64,000 nucleotides of DNA from Nemertoderma westbladi (taxonomy: Eukaryota; Xenacoelomorpha; Nemertodermatida; Nemertodermatidae). How positions within the stretch are numbered: the stretch's first letter is position 1; each line of letters starts with the position of its first letter. Both the position numbers and the translations under genes were made by a program. Where the stretch lies: NCBI GenBank assembly GCA_032718475.1, contig JAUCBJ010006668.1:1-64000 (forward strand), read 5' to 3'. Positions 1 through 10,252 of the stretch are shown one piece after another. Under the pieces are notes generated by a model. It was not told the DNA's origin. It ran no database searches and saw only the letters and a program-made list of their open reading frames with translations.

Positions 1-512
1 GTTATATAGTGTCTGGTTGGAGATGTGTGCATTGTACCTGACACAATGAACCCGGCGTAGCATTCTTGTGAATATGCCATCCAGAGATTTGGTGTCCTCA
101 GCAGTTAGAGCCCAGCATGGACTCCCGTAGAGGAGTACTGGAACTACTGCTGCTCTAAATAATCGGACCTTAAGTTTACGATTAATTCTCGGTGACTTCC
201 AAATACTGGAAAGCCTATTCAAGGCTGCCCATGCCTTTTTCCCTAACGTATTCGAAGGTCCTCACCTGACTCCCGGATCCATGATCCCAGGTAACAGAAG
301 TCGTCCACATGCTCAAGCATACCATCCTTTGAACTTGTGCTCATCCGATCTTTCAAAGTTAACTGTCAAAATGTTGGTCTTTCTGCAGTTAATAAAAAGA
401 CTAACACTAGAAGAAGCCTGTTTTAATGAGTTGAGGAGCCGTTGGGCTCCCTCTAGTGATTCTGAGAGTACTCCTAAGTCATCAGCAAATTCTAGATCAG
501 TTAGGTACTTGC
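1..512 (-). mobile_element. 3' RT fragment of RTE-type LINE
   Basis: This stretch is the reverse complement of about 26180-26690, inside the full-length RTE-type LINE of this window, with only scattered mismatches by eye. It covers the end of the reverse transcriptase, including the region of the FADD active-site motif, and the following connection domain. Similarity stops abruptly at about 512. The left edge is cut by the window, so more of the element may lie outside. The reading frame is broken, so this is a dead fragment. Confidence 0.85.
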
Positions 513-1860
513 GAGCAGTCGATGGAGTGAGGGCAGGTCTGGTCTCTAGAGGTGTTTGGGCGAACGAGGTTGTGGCGTCTTTCGACATTTCGATTATAAA
601 TCTCGACGCTGTTTCCTATGTTCGATTAAATGCCTCTGCTGAGACCTTACTCACCCAAAGGGAACGTGTCAAGCGGGCCCACTATCAGGAGCCTGCGAGA
701 CACGCCGTATGCACTTCACTCCTCTCGTGTGCTTAACTGATAGTGTGTGGGCTGTGGAATCTCAGAAGTTCATTAAACACCTTGCAGAGACACTTGTGTC
801 AAAGCGCGTGGGGATGAGGCAGCGAGGGTTGGGGGTTGAGTTGGGTGCTGTGAGGAGGCGATTGCAGTTTGGGCTGTTTCGGGCTGCGTCACTGTGTCTC
901 AGGGGTGGAGACCATGGAGGAGTCTCGGTATCGGCGATGGAGCGGGGGTGCGGGGTCTTTACCCTGAAATGTATTAGGGCTTCAACAATATCTTAGGAAC
1001 TAATTAATATATATGCTACTCTTCTGGAGGAATTGTTTATTGTTTAATCATTATTATTATTCTAAATCAATTATAGAAATGTGACTACTGTATATATATT
1101 TATTTAATCATATTAATATAACAACCAAAGTCACAGTGTCAATCATTATATACAATAAAACAAACAAGGGTAAAGAAATAGCAAGAAATGTAGCGTTGGT
1201 GCATTAAGGGTGGGGGGGGGGGGGGGGGGGGGGTCAGGGTCAATGGCCTGGTTACTAAAATTTTGTAAATATTTATATTCAATAAACGTAAATTATGTTT
1301 AAATAAAATATATATCTGAAACAATATAAAAGTTATTAAAATATTAATCCAAAACAAATCAATATGTCTAATAATGATTATGAAAAACTGAAACAAGTCG
1401 GATAAGCTTGCTTTTCCTACGGTTGACACCAAACGATAAATTTTAACCTAAAACACCTCAAGAGACACTCACATATTATTATTGTTATTACCGTAGAGTG
1501 AATTAAACTTACACACAGTCCGTTAGAGAGACCAATGACAAACGAATATATAAATAACATATAATATAAATTACCCCCCCCCCCCCCCCCCCCCCCCCCC
1601 ATACTGCCACAATAATAGCACCCGATAAGTTCTAATGTTCCTAGTGATCAACGTTGTCAAAGGCCTTTTGTAAATCTAACATAATTTACACAAATTATGT
1701 AATTATTTATATTCAATAAATGTAAATTACTGTATGTCTAATATGTGTGCCTGAAACTATTGTAGAATTTACGGATGTCATATAAAGTTGAGCTTTAACT
1801 TCAATTTCAAAATATTTTTAAAGAATATCTTTGAACTAACTTTATTGCATTGACTGATAT
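513..1860. other. no gene seen; long G and C homopolymers
   Basis: No convincing coding region is seen. The part at 620-960 is G-rich on the plus strand without a recognisable product. A run of about 22 G starts near 1212 and a run of about 27 C ends near 1600. About 70 bp near 1263-1340 reappear, diverged, near 1690-1770 in direct orientation. The remainder is AT-rich and probably 3' flank of the transporter gene on the minus strand. Confidence 0.6.
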
Positions 1861-2489
1861 TTAATTATTTTTTGTTTTCTTAGCTGTCAAATATAGCAAG
1901 CTGTTCTCGTTTTCTATTAAAATATCTGGTTTATCAAATTCCACTATTTTTCCTTCACTCATCACTATTATTCTATCGCAGTTTATGATGGTATCTATCC
2001 GATGGGCAATCGTCAAAACCGTGGCATCAGCGAAATTCTTCGAGATGGCAGACTGTATGAGTTCATCTGTAAACTGATCAATCGAAGATGTTGCTTCATC
2101 AATTAGAACAATCATGTATTTCCTTAACATTGCTCTTGCTAAACATATCAATTGTCTTTCACCGACACTAAGGTTAGCACCACGACTTTCTACCACAAAA
2201 TTCAAGATATCAATTTGTCCGCCATGGGGAAGAATTGAACCATAACCATATCTAGAATCATGTCTCATTTCTAAGAAAGATTTTAATTGAACCCTTTCTA
2301 GAGCCCCAATGATCTCAATACCATTAAACTCATTAAAAGGGTCTAAGTTATATCGCAAACTGCCTTCAAATAGAACAGGATCTTGTGGAATAACTGCGAT
2401 TGACTTCCGCAAGTCGTGCAAACCAATTTTAGTTATGTCAACATCATCAATAGTGATTATTCCTTGAGGTTCAACAAGACGAAGTAACA
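1861..2489 (-). CDS. ABCC4: ABCC4/MRP4-like ABC transporter, last exon (second nucleotide-binding domain)
   Basis: Terminal exon of a multidrug-resistance-type ABC exporter, a plasma-membrane protein that uses ATP to move organic anions. The reading frame, about 209 codons to a TAA at 1861, shows the second nucleotide-binding domain after Walker A: the Q-loop (IPQDPVLFEG), an ABC signature (LSVGERQ), Walker B followed by the catalytic glutamate (VLIDEATSSID) and the H-loop (IAHRID). The order and spacing fit ABCC4 best. The exon begins just after an acceptor reading atttacag on the minus strand (2490-2497), with a split codon, so Walker A must be in an upstream exon to the right. That exon was not found before the satellite. 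The segment before the signature looks longer than usual for the family. An AATAAA (minus) lies at 1841-1846. Human-type ABCC4 is known; the assignment within ABCC is inference. Confidence 0.85.
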
Positions 2490-2991
2490 CTGTAAATAAT
2501 TTGGTTTGGTACAGTTTAGTACGATGTGGTAAAGTATTGTACGAGGTATGTCGGTATGGTACGGTACAGTACAGTATATGGTGGTTTGGTACAGTTTAGT
2601 ACGATGTGGTAAAGTATTGTACGAGGTATGTCGGTATGGTACGGTACAGTACAGTATATGGTGGTTTGGTACAGTTTAGTACGATATGGTAAAGTATTGT
2701 ACGAGGTATGTCGGTATGGTATGGTACGGTACAGTACAATATATGGTGGTTTGGTACAGTTTAGTATGATACAGTATGGTAAAGTATTGTACGAGGTATG
2801 CCGGTATGGTTACGGTACAGTACAGTATATGGTGGTTTGGTATGGTATGGTTACGTTATGGTACGGTACAGTATATGGTGGTTTGGTACAGTTTAGTACG
2901 ATATGGTAAAGTATTGTACGAGGTATGTCGGTATGGTATGGTACGGTTACGGTACAGTACAGTATATTATGGTTTGGTACAATATAGTACG

Positions 2992-2995
<4 letters not shown>

Positions 2996-3023
<28 letters not shown>

Positions 3024-3240
3024 GGGTGAGAATGATAGTATAATAACATAGTTGATACAATGGATTTCAAATTGCACTATTACACCCTATCACCAAATCT
3101 GATTTATACAATGAGGTACAGTGATACGGATGTAAGGGGGAAATTCAAAACAGTTGGTTGTTTATGTTGTAGGCCTACTGGTCAGCTATTGTAGGCCTGT
3201 ACGACTGCATGCGCTGTACTACCAGGCTACGGCTCAGAGT
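2996..3240 (-). mobile_element. poly-T-headed insert in the minisatellite
   Basis: About 245 bp of unrelated sequence interrupts the satellite. It starts with about 26 T, so on the minus strand it ends in a poly-A tail, as expected for a retroposed sequence. No family is recognised and no target duplication could be defined inside repetitive flanks. Confidence 0.4.
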
Positions 3241-3805
3241 CGGTACGGTACAGTAAAATATATGGTGGTTTGGTACAGTTTAGTATGATATGGTAAAGTA
3301 TTGTACGAAGTATGCCGGTATAGTTACGGTACAGTACAGTATATGGTGGTTTGGTACGGTATGGTTACGTTATGGTACGGTACAGTAAGGTATATGGTGG
3401 TATGGTACAGTTTAGTACGATATGGTAAAGTATTGTACGAGGTATGTCGGTATGGTCACGGTACAGTACAGTATATGGTGGTTTGGTACAGTTTAGTACG
3501 ATATGGTAAAATATTGTACGAGGTATGTCGGTATGGTTACGGTACAGTACAGTATATGGTGGTTTGGTACAGTTTAGTATGATGTGGTAAAGTATTGTAC
3601 GAGGTATGTCGGTATGGTACGGTACAGTACAGTATATGGTGGTTTGGTACAGTTTAGTATGATGTGGTAAAGTATTGTACGAGGTATGTCGGTATGGTAC
3701 GGTACAGTACAGTATATGGTGGTTTGGTACAGTTCAGTACGATATGGTACATTATTGTACGAGGTATGTCGGTATGGTTACGGTACAGTACAGTATATGG
3801 TGGTT

Positions 3806-4140
3806 TTTTTTTACTCTTTAAGTCTCATTTATTCACATAGATAATAAAACGTTAATGTTAACCAATACCCACCACCAGCCAACGTTACTAGGCAACCAAT
3901 GTAGGAGGGAAATTTAAAATGAAATCCTTTGCCTGCCCCAACACAGAAACCGTCTCTACGGTGTATGGAGCATACTACTGTATTTACCCCACCCTACCGA
4001 ACTGCGCCAACACCCCAGGGTCTGAGTCCGCATTAGCCAACCGGATCGATGAGTCGGTGACTGCCACTCGTTTGACAACCTGATGGGCAGCTGGTGCCAT
4101 TCCGCCGAAAGCAGAGAAAATATTGGTGGTAAACTACTGG
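3806..4140 (-). mobile_element. second insert in the minisatellite, possible SINE
   Basis: About 335 bp of non-satellite DNA begins with a short T run and separates two satellite blocks. On the minus strand the middle has a weak A-box-like word (TGGCTAATGCGG), but no clear B box was seen. It could be a SINE or other retroposed sequence; the family is unknown. Confidence 0.3.
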
Positions 4141-5041
4141 TAAAGTACGATATGGTAAAGTATTGTACGAGGTATGTCGGTATGGTTACGGTACAGTACA
4201 GTACAGTATATGGTGGTTTGGTACAGTTTAGTACGATATGGTAAATTATTGTACGAGGTATGTCGGTATGGTTACGGTACAGTACAGTATGGTGGTTTGG
4301 TACAGTTAGTACGATGTGGTAAAGTATTGTACGATGTATGTCGGTATGGTATGGTACGGTACAGTATATGGTTGTTTGGTACAGTTTAGTACGATATGGC
4401 AGATTATTGTACGAGGTATGTCGGTATGGTATGGTACGGTTACTGTACAGTACAGTATATGGTGGTTTGGTACAGTTTAGTACGATGTGGTAAAGTATTG
4501 TACGAGGTATGTCGGTATGGTATGGTACGGTACAGTATATGGTTGTTTGGTACAGTTTAGTACGATATGGCAGATTATTGTACGAGGTATGTCGGTATGG
4601 TATGGTACGGTTACTGTACAGTACAGTATATGGTGGTTTGGTACAGTTTAGTACGATATGGTAAAGTATTGTACGAGGTATGTCGGTATGGTTACGGTAC
4701 AGTACAGTATATGGAGGTTTGGTACGGTACGGTACGGTACGGTACGGTACGGTACGGTACGGTACGGTACGGTACGGTACGGTACGGTACGGTACGGTTA
4801 CGACTTTATGGTACGGTTACGGTATTTCGGTTGGGCAGATTTAAAACCATTTTGGTTAGAATCAAGTTTTACCTAAAAATTAGCCCTACTGTATGGTTAA
4901 TTATTTGCGTTTTTTGGTCACTATCTTCAAAGTGGTGTACGTTTATTTGGATTGAAACATGTACGGAATAATAAAAATCCCACACCGCATACTCCTACTT
5001 CGATAAATGTAAGGTAAATTATTATTAATATAAATTTACAC

Positions 5042-5112
5042 CAAGTACAGTAGGTAATCGAACCTTCAACTAATATGTAAGCCCGGTGCTCAACAAACTG
5101 AGTTAATCCCGC
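5042..5112 (-). repeat. tRNA-like sequence (SINE head or tRNA pseudogene)
   Basis: Read on the minus strand it has a tRNA-like A-box region (TTAACTCAGTTTGTTGAGC) followed about 30 bp later by a B box (GGTTCGATTACC). The acceptor ends do not pair convincingly, so it is more likely a tRNA-derived SINE head or pseudogene than a working tRNA. Confidence 0.5.
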
Positions 5113-5147
5113 CTTATTAATTTAAATTCAACTGTATAGTATAAGAA

Positions 5148-5258
5148 AGATAATAATAATAATAATAAAGATAATAATAATAATAAAGATAATAATAATA
5201 ATAATAAAGATAATAATAATAATAATAATAATAAAGATAATAATAATAATAATAATTA
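5148..5258. repeat. AAT/AAAG-interrupted trinucleotide microsatellite
   Basis: Runs of (ata)n interrupted at intervals by 'aag'. Tyr- and Ile-rich open frames across it are artefacts. Confidence 0.9.
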
Positions 5259-5455
5259 CAAATGAATAATATAAATTTGATGGGCCAACAACCAATCTTT
5301 GCTTTACTACGATCTCCAACGAGCTCATTTATTTGATTTGAAATGACTGCATTATTTCTAAATAACATTAAAATAATGTAGCTCTACTGCTGTTTTGAAT
5401 ACAGTTGAACATACTGTAGTGCAGTACATAATATCAGTAAATATATTAGGTACAT

Positions 5456-6514
5456 ATTGTAAAGGGTGTATAACGACTAATACGTATAGTAACTTTATAG
5501 GCGCATTGTACAACTGACCTTCCAATACATTATTACCATATGTAATTGTAAAGGGTGTATAACGACTAATACGTATAGTAACTTTATAGGCGCATTGTAC
5601 AACTGACCTTCCAATACATTATTACCATATGTATTGTAAAGGGTGTATAACGACTAATACGTATAGTAACTTTATAGGCGCATTGTACAACTGACCTTCC
5701 AATACATTATTACCATATGTATTGTAAAGGGTGTATAACGACTAATACGTATAGTAACTTTATAGGCGCATTGTACAACTGACCTTCCAATACATTATTA
5801 CCATATGTTTTGTAAAGGGTGTATAACGACTAATACGTATAGTAACTTTATAGGCGCATTGTACAACTGACCTTCCAATACATTATTACCATATGTTTTG
5901 TAAAGGGTGTATAACGACTAATACGTATAGTAACTTTATAGGCGCATTGTACAACTGACCTTCCAATACATTATTACCATATGTATTGTAAAGGGTGTAT
6001 AACGACTAATACGTATAGTAACTTTATAGGCGCATTGTACAACTGACCTTCCAATACATTATTACCATAATGTTTTGTAAAGGGTGTATAACGACTAATA
6101 CGTATAGTAACTTTATAGGCGCATTGTACAACTGACCTTCCAATACATTATTACCATATGTATTGTAAAGGGTGTATAACGACTAATACGTATAGTAACT
6201 TTATAGGCGCATTGTACAACTGACCTTCCAATACATTATTACCATATGTATTGTAAAGGGTGTATAACGACTAATACGTATAGTAACTTTATAGGCGCAT
6301 TGTACAACTGACCTTCCAATACATTATTACCATATGTATTGTAAAGGGTGTATAACGACTAATACGTATAGTAACTTTATAGGCGCATTGTACAACTGAC
6401 CTTCCAATACATTATTACCATATGTATTGTAAAGGGTGTATAACGACTAATACGTATAGTAACTTTATAGGCGCATTGTACAACTGACCTTCCAATACAT
6501 TATTACCATATGTT
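5456..6514. repeat. 88-bp satellite, about 12 near-identical copies
   Basis: The unit starts attgtaaagggtgtataacg and ends near ttaccatatg. Starts at 5456, 5545, 5633, 5721 and 5809 give a period of 88-89 bp, and the array ends at about 6514. Copies differ only by rare single-base changes or one-base insertions (for example near 5543 and 6069), which suggests recent amplification or strong homogenisation. No gene is present in the unit. Confidence 0.97.
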
Positions 6515-8195
6515 TTGTTTTATTGATGCAACTACAGTTCATATATATTCACTAGATATCCTGTACACCATGTCCTGTAATATAGTGGATGACACGGACC
6601 CCCCCCCCCCCCCCCCCCCAGATAGGAATACCGCTGTTACCAACCAACCAACTTATAAAATAAATAACACATTCCAGAATTTTGTGTATTTATTAAATAG
6701 AATAAATGGCCTGCAGCGAACGATAATTCTTGCAAGCTTTGAACGCCTTTATCTCAGCTGTTTCTCAACGAAATTCAGATATTGTTACATATTTGGAATC
6801 CTTGCAAGGCAAGCATTTTAATGATATGAAAAATAACGACAAATGTGAAGAATGGCCACGATACGGAGGGTGCGATTTCTCAAAAGACACTTTTAAAAAC
6901 GCTTATAAATAAAATTAAAGGCAAAATCGAAAATTCCGGCTTCATGGGGTCATCGACGGTGAGTGGAACTAGTTGTGTTTCAAATTTCAAGCAATATGAT
7001 AAAGATTTGTAGAAAAATCTGGGGGGGGGTCCTTATTGTCATCAGAAAATGACACTATATTACGGGTCATGGTGTAATAGAGTTCGGTTATCCATGGAAA
7101 GAAATTAGACATACTGTATGTTGGAGTTTATTTTAATGTATCGATGATGTTTAAAATTTAATTAGGCCTAATGATATATAGGCCTATGCAACTGATCATA
7201 AAGATCATAAAACCCATCTGTGTTTTCTGCATGATGATGTTTCATGATGATTCATGACTATTGTTTGGACGATGAGTAGCTAAATGAAGTAGGTCCAATA
7301 AAAAATATAGGCCTACAGCCTGTACACATAGGGCTGTACAGCCTGTACACATAAGGCTGTACAGCCTGTACACATATTTTAAATATTAAATAAGTTAATA
7401 AATATGAACATACTTAAAAATGCAATATCGACTAATACAATAATATATGATATTAGTGAAGTGGAGTCTGTAATGCTTTAAAAATAGCCAACATGCTAAA
7501 AACTTACAAAATCATGAAATCGTAGAACGATTCACAATATTTATGTATGAAACTTCAAATAAATACAAAACGACCATGAAGACATTAATTTAATGAGAAA
7601 ACATAATTATGTCACTGTGTTACTATGGTTTGCTGTGTTACTACGGTAAACTCGCCATCTGATATATAAAACTTACCCCTGATGAATGAAACTCACCGAC
7701 GATGTGAAGAAACTATGTACAGTAGTCAGGTAGTAATCACTGTTAAAATCCCTGAAATGTTATGAAAAACTACAATTGTAGTGTACTGTAATTGTAATGT
7801 ACTGTTATACATCAATTAGGTCTGAATATTGGTTGAACCTACTGCTTAATATCAGTCATAAAGTAAAGGGAAATAATTCCTAAAAATTGGATATAATCAG
7901 TTATTGTTAAATTATTGACATTATCGGTGTTTACAGTAAGCTTATTATATATTTATATAACTTAGGCTAAACTTATATACTGGTATTCTGTAACTGATCC
8001 TAGTCTGTAGTAATACTATTATATATACTATAGGTGTATACCGGTCCGATTTTGTTGACTAGCTACATTGAAATAAGTTTCTCTCAAGAACTCTAAATAT
8101 TCGTTAAAGTCACGACGCTTGTCCGGTTCTTCAACATCTTCTCTTTCGAGTTGGTTTCGAATATAATTCTCAGTTTATCGTTCCGACTTCGCTGG
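6515..8195. other. no gene seen; AT-rich
   Basis: AT-rich DNA with a C homopolymer at about 6599-6619. A 60-codon plus-strand frame at 6730-6912 has a mixed composition and could be a remnant exon, but I do not recognise it. Otherwise no coding or structural signal stands out. Confidence 0.5.
7315..7376. repeat. short tandem repeat of acagcctgtacacata
   Basis: Three copies of acagcctgtacacata separated by short aggct-containing spacers, period about 22-24 bp. The word contains the palindrome TGTACA. Confidence 0.85.
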
Positions 8196-8480
8196 GCATG
8201 ATTTTTAAATAAAATCATTTTCCTTTCGGTAACTACATGTCAGTATCGTGTAAATCGATAGGATGACCAGTAGTTAAGAAGTCCATATACGTACCATTAC
8301 GATGCGTATAGCGAGCGGTGAATTTTCTACAGTCTAATTCACGCTTGAGCTGTTCCTTCGACATTGGCGGTACGATATAATGGCCATCGTCTTCCGTCGT
8401 GTGTTGACTCGCGTTGCCGCTTATCAAACTATCAATCATATCAGCATATCCCAACCGCTTTGGTTGACTCGGACTGCCCA
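8196..8480 (-). pseudogene. fragment of the zinc-knuckle ORF of 56.3-57.9 kb
   Basis: The minus strand encodes a stretch matching residues about 29-90 of the 536-codon ORF at 56332-57942 (shared FTARYTHRNGTYMDFLTTGH), with several substitutions. Nucleotide similarity extends to about 8200 and is then lost. It shows that the ORF belongs to a repeated family. No zinc-knuckle part is preserved here. Confidence 0.8.
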
Positions 8481-8885
8481 CATTTGAGTATCGATTCCAC
8501 CGATTGGATTTAGTGCAATTCTACCAGTTGCTTAAAAGATTGGATTATAATGTATAGAGAGACTGATTAATACGGAATACACATTTCAGAGTCATTGAAT
8601 GTTCATAGATTATTTATTCTAACCGCCCATGTGATGAATACCAGGATTTCGCCACAACCGGAGTGCCACTGACTAATTGTTCGGGTAACACCAGGTCTTT
8701 GAACAATGAGTACAACTCAGGAGGATCCGTCATACTATTAGGATCGAGAGTCTGAGGTCGCACCCCGGAATGAGGAGGTCTGACCGAGTATTCCGGAACT
8801 CTGATCATAGGTTTACTTAAGGATCGTTTCGAGCGAGCGTAGGTGGTACGTCGAACAAGTTTCGCTCAAAACTCCGAGCACAAGG
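8481..8885 (-). other. unassigned DNA with a short minus-strand frame
   Basis: Lies between the zinc-knuckle ORF fragment and the LINE fragment. A 64-codon minus-strand frame (8614-8808) is open but not recognised. It may be another part of the element that carries the neighbouring fragment. Confidence 0.3.
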
Positions 8886-9825
8886 GTTAATATAATTCTA
8901 TTGTATAGCTTTGCAGCAATCAAGATCAATGAGATTCTCCGAAAAGAACCATAGAGTGTTAATTAGGTTGCCCTTCTTGGGAACTGGCACCAACTTTCTT
9001 GTGGGACTCTTGTTGTTCGGTACATGTCTACTATGATGGGATAGATGAGCTTTAAACACTCAGGTATTTTAAAGACCTCAGGGGGAACACCATCTACTCC
9101 ACTGGCACGATTGGTCTTAATGCTCTATGCTGCAGCCTTCACTTCTGCGAAGGAGATATCGCCAATGGGATTATCTGGGAGTACTGACTCAGACACTTTT
9201 ACTTCTATAAAGTTATCAGGCAATACCCTGTCATTATTGAGGAGCTTTTCAAAGTGGGCCTTCCAACCATTGAGGCGATCGGCTGATGATTCAGCCTTAA
9301 CCTTGGTGGTTGGTTGGCTTTTCCGCCCAGTAAGCAAGTTGATCGATTTCCATGCCTGGGATGATTGCCTGCTGTCGTCAGCATCATTGATGGCATCAAC
9401 CTGTTGGTTTATTAGCTCGTGTAGATTAACAGAGTATACTGCCTGTTCAGGGACACCTAGATGCAGCCTTAACTGCACTCTTGTCTTGGCTGCTGTAGTC
9501 TGTTTGAGTCGGGATTCTTTCTGTGCCTTATAGACAATTCGGCAATTCTGAATTTTGTTGTCAGTCCAGGGGGCCCTTTTCCTGTTTCGAGGGTATACAG
9601 GAATTGTTTCTGCAGCTGCTACATAATTTAACTGCTTCTGTGAAGGCAGTATAGCCCTCGCAGTGATCTGCCCGAGAACCTGAAGAACCTCATACTTGTT
9701 GCTCAGCTGTAGTAGTGTGAAGCTGGATCTCACACTTGGCTGTTGCAACAGAGAGGACCAGTCATGCCACGGCAAGGCAGATTTCGTTGTTCTGCTAGCA
9801 GGCAGACTGAAGTTGAACATTACCA
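8886..9825 (-). mobile_element. internal fragment of RTE-type LINE
   Basis: Reverse complement of about 24780-25700 of the full-length LINE in this window: the end of the endonuclease, the linker, and the start of the reverse transcriptase up to the FRGISLISIAAK-like motif. It lacks both the endonuclease core and the RT active site and has frameshifts. Both junctions are abrupt (near 8885 and 9825), so this is a doubly truncated, inactive copy. Confidence 0.9.
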
Positions 9826-10252
9826 TACTGCCGTACGTGCTGACCTGTAAATAAATAAATAATAAAATAGAGAGAAATACATTGAATTATTGAAGAAGTG
9901 TCTGAAAATCTGTAGCGAAATTGCTTTGAGTTAAGATGACTTCGACACAAGACACTTCGTTCTGTCATTACAGAAATTATGTGTCGAAATGGATGTCTGT
10001 CCTGTCGCTGTGACCCTTTTTTTAGTACCGGTACGGGTAGGAGTCAGTAGGAGGCCTAAGTCAGTAAGTTGTATAGTACTGTAGTACATTAGTACTGTCT
10101 GACTGTAGTAGGATCAGGCAGTCAGGACCCATAATAAATTCAGTAATTACCGGTAGCGTAAGTTGTGTCAGAAGTTGAGAATTAACGTGATCAGGTGATC
10201 TACAGATCTAAGTGTCTAAAACTGTCTATTATAGGCCTACCGGCAGACCGGT
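9826..10252. other. upstream flank of the mannosidase gene
   Basis: No coding region. This should hold the promoter and 5' UTR of the mannosidase gene, but no TATA box or other definite element could be assigned by eye. Confidence 0.4.

Larger units (their letters stand above)
2500..4805. repeat. minisatellite of GGTAC/GGTAT words, about 80-bp higher-order unit
   Basis: Tandem copies of a roughly 80-90-bp unit built from pentamers such as GGTAC, GGTAT and AGTAC. The phrase acgaggtatgtcggtatgg recurs at 2541, 2621 and 2701 (80-bp spacing) and then at longer intervals. The array occupies about 2500-2995, 3241-3805 and 4141-4805 and is split by two unrelated inserts. Its right end collapses to a pure GGTAC pentamer run (about 4725-4798). 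It lies in the intron upstream of the last exon of the ABC transporter. Open frames through it are repeat translations, not genes. Confidence 0.95.

Noticed and set aside
2628-4971. Tyr/Val/Gly-rich frames
   Set aside because: Products of the GGTAC minisatellite in six frames.
5460-5500. Phage-promoter-like word taatacg in the 88-bp satellite
   Set aside because: Only seven bases match and the rest of the promoter consensus is absent; chance resemblance.
5456-6514. Possible CRISPR-like array because of regular spacing
   Set aside because: The whole 88-bp unit is conserved with no variable spacers, and the context is a eukaryotic genome; it is a plain satellite.
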